DNA from: an uncultured Lachnospiraceae bacterium
Lineage (GTDB): Bacteria; Bacillota; Clostridia; Lachnospirales; Lachnospiraceae
Length of the DNA stretch: 5,745 nucleotides
Assembly (NCBI GenBank): GCA_910588955.1
Contig: CAJURQ010000060.1
Coordinates: 1-5,745 of the forward strand
Direction: 5' to 3'
Made by a program: the position numbers and the translations under genes. Position 1 is the stretch's first letter, and each line of letters starts with the position of its first letter. Below, one piece after another: positions 1 to 3,703 of this stretch. The notes beneath the pieces are model-generated. The model was not told where the DNA came from. It saw only the letters and a list, made by a program, of their open reading frames with translations, and ran no database searches.

Positions 1-57
1 TGTTGGATAGATTATACCATTCGTTCTATATGTCTATCAAATGGGGTATGAGGCACC

Positions 58-330
58 ATGCTCAATGTACGATACTCCACCCGATTCAAAAAAGACTTCA
101 AGACCTGTGTGAAACGCGGCTATCAAATGCCACTACTGCAACAGGCGATTGACACCCTCCGCATCCCTGCGCCGCTGCCGCCGAAAAACAAGGACCATAA
201 CCTAATCGGCAATTACTCCGGGTACAGGGAATGCCACATAGAGCCGGACTGGCTGCCCATATACAAACAGACGGAAGACGAGTTGAGATTAGACCGAACC
301 GGCACCCATGCCGATCTGTTTGGTATGTGA
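58..330 (+). CDS. yafQ: YafQ-family mRNA interferase toxin (type II TA)
   Basis: A 90-residue protein of the RelE/ParE superfamily, YafQ branch; these toxins cut mRNA on the ribosome and are neutralised by a DinJ/RelB antitoxin. The sequence shows the family pattern: N-terminal YSTRFKKDFK (6-15), KDHNL (45-49), GYRECHIEPDWLPIYK (55-70) and the C-terminal RTGTHADLFG (80-89). Residues matching the E. coli YafQ active site are all present by position: H47, H60, D64, H84 and F88, so the toxin looks intact. Length equals the usual 90-95 residues. The ATG at 58 follows GAGG at about 50-53; an in-frame TGA at 49-51 rules out a longer form. The antitoxin gene normally lies directly upstream, but the 57 bases available show no recognisable DinJ/RelB C-terminus. 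It may lie outside the window, or the toxin may be orphaned. Family assignment is firm; activity is inferred. Confidence 0.93.
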   Translation: MLNVRYSTRFKKDFKTCVKRGYQMPLLQQAIDTLRIPAPLPPKNKDHNLIGNYSGYRECHIEPDWLPIYKQTEDELRLDRTGTHADLFGM

Positions 331-578
331 TCACAGCGCGATAATGACCACCATCAGTTAAGGCACCCAAGAAAGGCTCTATCAGCCCCATACAGGACTT
401 CTACTGCCTTGTTAGATAATATTATTTACCGTCTTTAAGTAAAAACACGAAGCAGGGACTTGTGGCGCGTTTCTGTGGGTATTCTGGAAAGTGGAATCAC
501 CCGTTAAGAGAATGAACGGGCAGCAGGCATATCAAATCGGAATCTCATTATGGGTAATCTATCAGCATCAGATTTTCC
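331..578. other. gene-free stretch with inverted repeats
   Basis: No convincing gene is seen here. The only structure noted is a small hairpin, CCCGTT (500-505) with AACGGG (515-520), and a wider inverted repeat GGCAGCAGG (519-527) with CCTGCTGCC (585-593). Neither has a following T-tract, so neither looks like a terminator. A 32-codon frame starting at ATG 513 has no good ribosome site and no recognisable similarity. Confidence 0.4.
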
Positions 579-607
579 TTGCGCCCTGCTGCCAGATATG
601 CTATATT
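579..607 (+). promoter_or_regulatory. promoter of the putative antitoxin RNA
   Basis: A -35-like TTGCGC (579-584) is followed after 17 bases by TATATT (602-607). The TG one base before the hexamer makes it an extended -10 (TGCTATATT). The -35 match is weak (3 of 6), but the extended -10 compensates. Predicted transcription start is at about 614, giving an RNA of roughly 105-110 bases that ends at the terminator at 682-721. Confidence 0.6.
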
Positions 608-630
608 TAAGACAGAAAAGGGAAAAGTCA

Positions 631-644
631 TAGAAGCGGCTCTA
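631..644 (-). terminator. possible weak terminator of the toxin mRNA
   Basis: On the minus strand TAGAG-CCGC-TTCTA forms a 5-bp stem (one G-U) and is followed by the T-rich stretch ACTTTTCCCTTTT (about 616-628). It is the first hairpin plus T-rich run downstream of the toxin stop in the toxin's direction. If it works, the toxin mRNA would extend over nearly the whole antisense RNA. The stem is short, so this is tentative. Confidence 0.25.
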
Positions 645-681
645 CCCCACAGCATTAAGCAAATACCTTTGATTAGAGGTC

Positions 682-721
682 AGCCGTCACTACTGCGAAT
701 AGTGGCGGCTATTTTCTTTTT
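682..721 (+). terminator. intrinsic terminator of the antisense RNA
   Basis: An 11-bp stem, AGCCGTCACTA (682-692) with TAGTGGCGGCT (700-710), has a single T-G wobble and a 7-base loop, and is followed by TTTTCTTTTT (712-721). The T-tract lies only on the plus-strand side, so it ends transcripts coming from the left. The stem reaches into the toxin stop codon and the T-tract is the complement of the toxin's Lys/Arg-rich tail codons, so terminator and toxin 3' end share the same bases. Confidence 0.85.
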
Positions 722-801
722 CCCTTGAAGACTGTGTAACATAATCCCACAAGGGCAACAATGAATATTCCAGTCTGAATCAGATCGGAGTATGTAATCA
801 T
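709..801 (-). CDS. putative holin-like toxin, 30-aa membrane peptide (type I TA)
   Basis: A 30-residue peptide too short for usual gene calling. It begins MITYSDLIQTG, has one hydrophobic segment (about residues 8-24, GIFIVALVGLCYTVF) and ends with the basic tail KGKRK. This is the layout of the Firmicutes holin-like toxin family (Pfam Hol_Tox), related to TxpA/BsrG-type peptides: a short polar N-terminus, a single transmembrane helix and a positive C-terminus. Such peptides insert into the cell membrane and are toxic when overproduced. The ATG at 801-799 has an excellent ribosome site, AAGGAGG, with the usual spacing. An ATG three bases earlier (806-804) would give only ATG-CAA-TGA and sits too close to the ribosome site. 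The gene has its own promoter (901-929), a long structured leader (about 93 bases) and a convergent RNA overlapping its 3' end. Peptide family is strongly supported by pattern; toxicity is inferred. Confidence 0.87.
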   Translation of the reverse strand: MITYSDLIQTGIFIVALVGLCYTVFKGKRK

Positions 802-808
802 TGCATCA

Positions 809-847
809 CCCTCCTTCCTCTCGTCTGGAGGGCTACTTGAACCCTCC
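809..847 (-). promoter_or_regulatory. toxin mRNA leader with alternative anti-SD pairing
   Basis: Reading in the toxin's direction, GGAGGG (847-842) can pair with CCCTCC (832-827) across a 9-base loop. The same CCCTCC can instead pair with the Shine-Dalgarno GGAGGG (814-809) across a 12-base loop. The two 6-bp helices exclude each other. The second would hide the ribosome site of the toxin gene. A 7-bp hairpin further upstream (TAGAGCC/GGCTTTA, about 882-864) adds to the structure. Translation-repressing leaders are common in type I toxin mRNAs; here the switch is inferred from complementarity only. Confidence 0.5.
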
Positions 848-879
848 GAGTAAAAAAGAGGGGTAAAGCCGCCTTGGCT

Positions 880-1074
880 CTATGGTTTTCCCATGAATGG
901 AGTATAGCACACATTCCCTTGCCACACAATTTCAATATGCCGTTTTTCATAACCTCTGTTACGCCGTTCTTTGCCTTCCCACACTGTCTCCATTTCTAAT
1001 GCTTTCAACACCAAATTCGCAGAATAGAAGATTGCATTTGCCTCCTTTGCCAGAAGTTCACAATTTGCCACCAT
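880..1074 (-). CDS. possible small protein of unknown function, 64 aa
   Basis: A 64-residue frame with no family I recognise. It starts at ATG 1074, eight bases after AAAGG, an acceptable ribosome site. The composition is protein-like: a moderately hydrophobic start (about residues 1-28), then a charged stretch with EGKERRNRGYEKRHIE (33-48). The toxin promoter at 901-929 lies within its last codons and a plus-strand frame of similar size overlaps it, so it may be chance or the remnant of a larger gene. It follows the short frame at 1101-1193 on the same strand, and the two might be pieces of one decayed gene. Treat as weak. Confidence 0.25.
   Translation of the reverse strand: MVANCELLAKEANAIFYSANLVLKALEMETVWEGKERRNRGYEKRHIEIVWQGNVCYTPFMGKP
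901..929 (-). promoter_or_regulatory. promoter of the holin-like toxin gene
   Basis: On the minus strand TTGTGT (929-924), a 17-base spacer and TATACT (906-901), preceded by TG to give the extended -10 TGCTATACT. Predicted start is at about 894, leaving a leader of roughly 93 bases. It lies inside the 3' end of the unsupported small frame at 880-1074, which argues that the frame is not under strong constraint as a protein. Confidence 0.65.
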
Positions 1075-1100
1075 GTTGTTGACCTTTGCCAGCGACCGCC

Positions 1101-1193
1101 TTACATTTTATCATTGGCGCTGACAATAAACACCATCGACATCAAATCGCCATCGAATAAACTCATTCCGTCAACAATCTGATTTTTTTCCAT
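1101..1193 (-). pseudogene. 30-codon fragment, possibly N-terminus of an Rpn/PD-(D/E)XK nuclease-transposase
   Basis: A 30-residue frame beginning MEKNQIVDGMSLFDGDLMSM. The segment SLFDGDLMSMVF resembles, from memory, the N-terminus of Rpn-family (PD-(D/E)XK nuclease / putative transposase) proteins common in Lachnospiraceae, which go on for over 250 residues. Here the similarity stops after MVF and a TAA follows eight codons later, with no catalytic part nearby, so it would be a decayed remnant. No strong ribosome site is seen before ATG 1193. The resemblance covers only about a dozen residues and is uncertain. Confidence 0.3.
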
Positions 1194-1194
1194 A

Positions 1195-1223
1195 ATGACA
1201 ACACCCGAAAACTATGCTATCAT
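1195..1223 (+). promoter_or_regulatory. mscL promoter with overlapping palindrome
   Basis: ATGACA (1195-1200, 5 of 6 to the -35 consensus), a 17-base spacer, then TATCAT (1218-1223) preceded by TG, giving an extended -10. Predicted start is near 1230, about 37 bases before the mscL ATG. A 6-bp inverted repeat TGCTAT (1215-1220) and ATAGCA (1225-1230) covers the -10 and start site and could be an operator or simply a chance palindrome. Confidence 0.55.
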
Positions 1224-1266
1224 CATAGCAATAATCCATATCAATCATACGAACGAGGAGGCTGCC

Positions 1267-1428
1267 ATGAAAAAATTTCTGGGAGAATTTAAGACATTCG
1301 CATTGAAGGGAAATATGATCGACTTGGCTGTCGGCATGATCATCGGCAGCGCATTTACCGGAATTGTCGGTCGCTCATCCCGCTTGTCCACAGCACATAG
1401 TAATCCCTGCCGTTATCCGGAGGAATGA
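1267..1428 (+). pseudogene. mscL: large-conductance mechanosensitive channel MscL, 5' fragment
   Basis: The first 34 codons (1267-1368) are plainly MscL: MKKFLGEFKTFALKGNMIDL followed by AVGMIIGSAFTGIV, matching the N-terminal amphipathic helix and the start of TM1, including the conserved RGN-like KGN and DLAVGxIIG. Full MscL has about 130-150 residues and opens at high membrane tension to release solutes during osmotic downshock. Here the match ends at codon 34; the remaining frame to the TGA at 1426-1428 is antisense to the SUFU-domain gene and unrelated to MscL. The second half of TM1, the periplasmic loop, TM2 and the cytoplasmic helix are all missing, so no channel can form. The promoter (1195-1223) and ribosome site GAGGAGG (1255-1261) are intact, which suggests a recent break or an assembly join. 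Confidence 0.9.
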
Positions 1429-1549
1429 TGTTCACATCAATGTGCACGATATCCGATACAAGTTCGTGAAATACGGACGGCTTCTCGTTTTCGCACGGAA
1501 ATATGCCGTCTTTAGAGACTTTCTTATTGCGGTTAAAAATAAAGCCCAT
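1355..1549 (-). pseudogene. SUFU-domain (suppressor of fused-like) protein, N-terminal fragment
   Basis: A 64-codon frame whose residues 26-60 carry the SUFU-domain opening: VFHELVSDIVHIDVNIIPP (26-44), then NYY-like DYYVLWTSGMSD (49-60). Bacterial SUFU-domain proteins usually run to about 200 residues or more and include many immunity proteins of polymorphic toxin systems; others have no known role. Here the domain stops after GMSD at about position 1369, exactly where the mscL fragment begins on the other strand; the last few codons and the TAA (1357-1355) are antisense mscL. ATG 1549 lies two bases after the antiporter stop, and its ribosome site GGGAGG is inside the antiporter's last codons, so it was the last gene of the operon and translationally coupled. 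Domain call is good; function is not known. Confidence 0.8.
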
Positions 1550-1551
1550 CT

Positions 1552-2907
1552 CTATTTTCCTCCCTTTCTCCCATATCCGGTAATCACCGCCACCGCCAGT
1601 ATCACAAGCATGCAAAGAGAGTAATAATTCACGAAAGGAACCGTTCCGGGCGCCACCGCGGTTCCCTCCCCAAACTGTGCGGACAGCTGCGCGGGAATGA
1701 CACAGTGCACGGTCCACGGAGCAAGAAAGCAGAACACACAGCCCGTACAATCCATCAGGTTCGCCCGACGGTACTTATTCACGCCCGCCTTCTCCCCGAT
1801 CTCATGAATCAAATCGCCGAGCGCCACGATTGCCACAGAAATAACACCTGTTACCATACTTAAAATACCTACAGACAATACGATAGTTGCCTCCGTGCTC
1901 CGCTCTGTTTTCGCGAGGCGGGAAAGCAGCGAACCCACATCCTCAAAGAAGCCGCCGCATTCCAGCACACCCAGAAGCGCAAACACGCCGATCAGCATTG
2001 CCACCGTTCCCACTGTCCCGGTGATCGCCTCTATGACTGCACCGGACACGGCAAAGCCGCCGGGAAAGGCAATCAGATCCTCCACCTTGTAGATGCCGGA
2101 TAAGATCCCCGCCGCAATTCCTGCGAGGATTCCCCATGACAGCGCCGTGATCAGATGTTTCCGCATCATGCAAAGCGCAATGATCACCACCGGCACAACC
2201 AGCATGACAAGGCTCAGCGGCTTTGCAGTAACATCTGTTAATCCACTTCCGGCAGAGCCCTCCGTGGTCTTCGCAAACAGCAAAAACAAAAGCAGCGCCC
2301 CTGCCGCCGCAGGCAGGCTGTAACGCATTCTCGTCTTTACCACCATTCCCAGATCCGCATGCTGTGTGGCGGAGGAGGCGATCGTCGTGTCTGATATCGG
2401 ACCCAGATTATCGCCGAATGCCGCGCCGGACACGATGGCTCCTATCATATACGCCGGCGCCGCGCCCGCCATCACACCCACGGGAAACAAAATCGGGATC
2501 ACCACAAAATAGGTACCCACCGAAGTCCCCGTGGCAAAGGCGAGCAGGCAGGTGATCAGAAAGCTTGCCGCCACGAAAAGCCTTCCCGTAAAGCCCGCCT
2601 CCACCACATAGAAAGCGATAGTCTGCACCACGCCGCTCGCCGAGATCAGCTTACCAGAAACCGCCGCCAGTATCACCGCCAGCACGATCACGCCAAACAT
2701 AGGCTTGCTCAGCCCGTAGACAAGCGCCTCTCCGTAAGCTTTTTCATCCTTCGCAAATATAACACCCGTTATCAGCGCTGCAAAGAACGCCAGCACATAG
2801 CCGTTTACGTTGGACTGGCTGAGCGCCGCCCAAAGGATCATCGCCGCGGCAGCAACGATCGGCGCAAGGCTGCCCGCCCTGCCAAAGCGGTATTCTATCT
2901 TTTTCAT
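1552..2907 (-). CDS. NhaC-family Na+/H+ antiporter
   Basis: A 451-residue, strongly hydrophobic protein with about 11-12 membrane segments, of the NhaC superfamily (Pfam Na_H_antiporter). The signature GAAFGDNLGPISDTTIASSA (161-180), continuing TQHADL, is the conserved NhaC core. FATGTSVGT (124-132) and NLMDCTGCVFCFLAPW (383-398) are the other family landmarks, the last being the counterpart motif in the second half. Length fits the usual 430-520. Members exchange cytoplasmic Na+ (some other cations or organic ions) for protons; the exact substrate cannot be read here. ATG 2907 overlaps the TAA of the phosphatase gene upstream by one base (TAATG), with a G-rich ribosome site about eight bases before it. 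The stop is two bases before the SUFU-domain start. Intact, no frameshift seen. Confidence 0.92.
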   Translation of the reverse strand: MKKIEYRFGRAGSLAPIVAAAAMILWAALSQSNVNGYVLAFFAALITGVIFAKDEKAYGEALVYGLSKPMFGVIVLAVILAAVSGKLISASGVVQTIAFYVVEAGFTGRLFVAASFLITCLLAFATGTSVGTYFVVIPILFPVGVMAGAAPAYMIGAIVSGAAFGDNLGPISDTTIASSATQHADLGMVVKTRMRYSLPAAAGALLLFLLFAKTTEGSAGSGLTDVTAKPLSLVMLVVPVVIIALCMMRKHLITALSWGILAGIAAGILSGIYKVEDLIAFPGGFAVSGAVIEAITGTVGTVAMLIGVFALLGVLECGGFFEDVGSLLSRLAKTERSTEATIVLSVGILSMVTGVISVAIVALGDLIHEIGEKAGVNKYRRANLMDCTGCVFCFLAPWTVHCVIPAQLSAQFGEGTAVAPGTVPFVNYYSLCMLVILAVAVITGYGRKGGK

Positions 2908-3665
2908 TATAAAAGCCCCCTCAATTCATCATGAATTTTCCCGTTGGAGGCGACAACACTGCCCCTTTTCAGAAAATTCAGCTCTTCTCCCGCAAAATCA
3001 GTCACTCTGCCGCCTGCCTCTTTCACCAAGAGCTGTCCTGCCGCAAAATCCCACGGACTTAAGCGCGGCTCGAAAAAGCCTCCGGTGCGCCCACACGCCA
3101 CATATGCCAGATCCAGAGCCGCCGTCCCCGTCCTGCGGATATCCTGCGCGTGATCGAACACACGCCGGATGCGCTTAAAATTCTCATCCGCCAATTCCCG
3201 GTCATAGGGCGAAGTGCCCACGGTAATAATCGTCTCGCTTAAATGTTCGGCGTCCGACACATGAATCGGGACGCCGTTTAAGAAACTGCCCGTCCCCTTC
3301 TGCGCATAGTAAATGTCCTCCCGAAAAGGATCGTAGACGATTCCAAGCGTAATCTCCCCTTTTTCATAGAGCGCCAATGACACAACGCTGTGCTGATAGT
3401 CGTGAATCAGGTTGGTGGTGCCGTCTATGGGATCGAGAATCCAGTAAATATCCCCGGACATTTCATGCAGTCCCTCTTCCTCCCCCAAAAACTGGATATC
3501 GGGAAAGCGCCTCCCCAGCTCTCTTGCGAGAAAGTTCTGTATGTCGGTGTCCACCTGCGTCACATAGTCCGCCTGTCCCTTGACTTTCACATGCCCGGCT
3601 CTCTCCCTGTTCCCCACAAAGGATTTTGTGTCCTTTACAAGCGCGATAATCTCCTGAATCTCCAT
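2907..3665 (-). CDS. inositol monophosphatase family protein (SuhB-like)
   Basis: A 252-residue Mg2+-dependent phosphatase of the IMPase/FBPase/CysQ superfamily, full length for the family. Visible motifs: VTQVD (35-39), the metal-binding GEE (61-63), motif A WILDPIDGTTN (75-85) with metal ligands D78 and D81 and catalytic T83, and motif B SPWDFAAGQLLVKEAGG (203-219) with D206. Close relatives hydrolyse inositol-1-phosphate, but CysQ-type (PAP) and NADP- or fructose-bisphosphate-type members share these motifs, so the substrate is open; the GTTNL in place of the common GTTNF is a minor change. ATG 3665 follows AAAGGA at slightly long spacing (11 bases), 38 bases after the permease gene. The stop overlaps the antiporter start. 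Cytoplasmic, no signal peptide. Confidence 0.93.
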   Translation of the reverse strand: MEIQEIIALVKDTKSFVGNRERAGHVKVKGQADYVTQVDTDIQNFLARELGRRFPDIQFLGEEEGLHEMSGDIYWILDPIDGTTNLIHDYQHSVVSLALYEKGEITLGIVYDPFREDIYYAQKGTGSFLNGVPIHVSDAEHLSETIITVGTSPYDRELADENFKRIRRVFDHAQDIRRTGTAALDLAYVACGRTGGFFEPRLSPWDFAAGQLLVKEAGGRVTDFAGEELNFLKRGSVVASNGKIHDELRGLL

Positions 3666-3703
3666 TTTATTTGCCGTCCTTTCCTATCTATCCTTCCGCT
3701 GTC

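Larger units (their letters stand above)
614..721 (+). ncRNA. putative antisense RNA antitoxin of the holin-like toxin
   Basis: A short transcription unit with no reading frame: an extended -10 promoter upstream and a strong intrinsic terminator at its end, about 108 bases in all. It is convergent with the 30-residue toxin gene at 709-801 and overlaps its last four sense codons and stop codon. Any toxin mRNA that runs past its stop would be complementary to most of this RNA. Tail-to-tail overlap of this kind is the known arrangement of TxpA/RatA and BsrG/SR4 type I systems in Bacillus, where the antisense RNA promotes decay of the toxin mRNA. A second small hairpin, TAGAA/TTCTA-like (631-644, tetraloop GCGG), lies inside. 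The role as antitoxin is inferred from layout; the ends are approximate. Confidence 0.55.

Noticed and set aside
289..324. Apparent short deletion before the YafQ RTGTH motif
   Set aside because: Compared with other RelE-type toxins it looks shortened, but E. coli YafQ has the same spacing (LLRFERTGTH), so nothing is missing.
98..391. 97-codon minus-strand frame over the YafQ gene
   Set aside because: It is antisense to a gene with clear family motifs and has no recognisable similarity or good ribosome site.
851..882. Possible attenuator on the minus strand in the toxin leader (hairpin plus TTTTTT)
   Set aside because: The hairpin at 864-882 is separated from the T-run by CCCCTC, which does not fit an intrinsic terminator; kept only as leader structure.
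897..1082. 61-codon plus-strand frame
   Set aside because: No ribosome site or similarity, and it overlaps the toxin promoter; the minus-strand frame there is also weak.
1364..1624. 86-codon plus-strand frame across the breakpoint
   Set aside because: It is antisense to the SUFU fragment and the antiporter's end, both of which have recognisable protein motifs.
3666..3703. Promoter or terminator between permease and phosphatase genes
   Set aside because: No hairpin with T-tract and no convincing -10/-35 pair is seen in the 38 bases.
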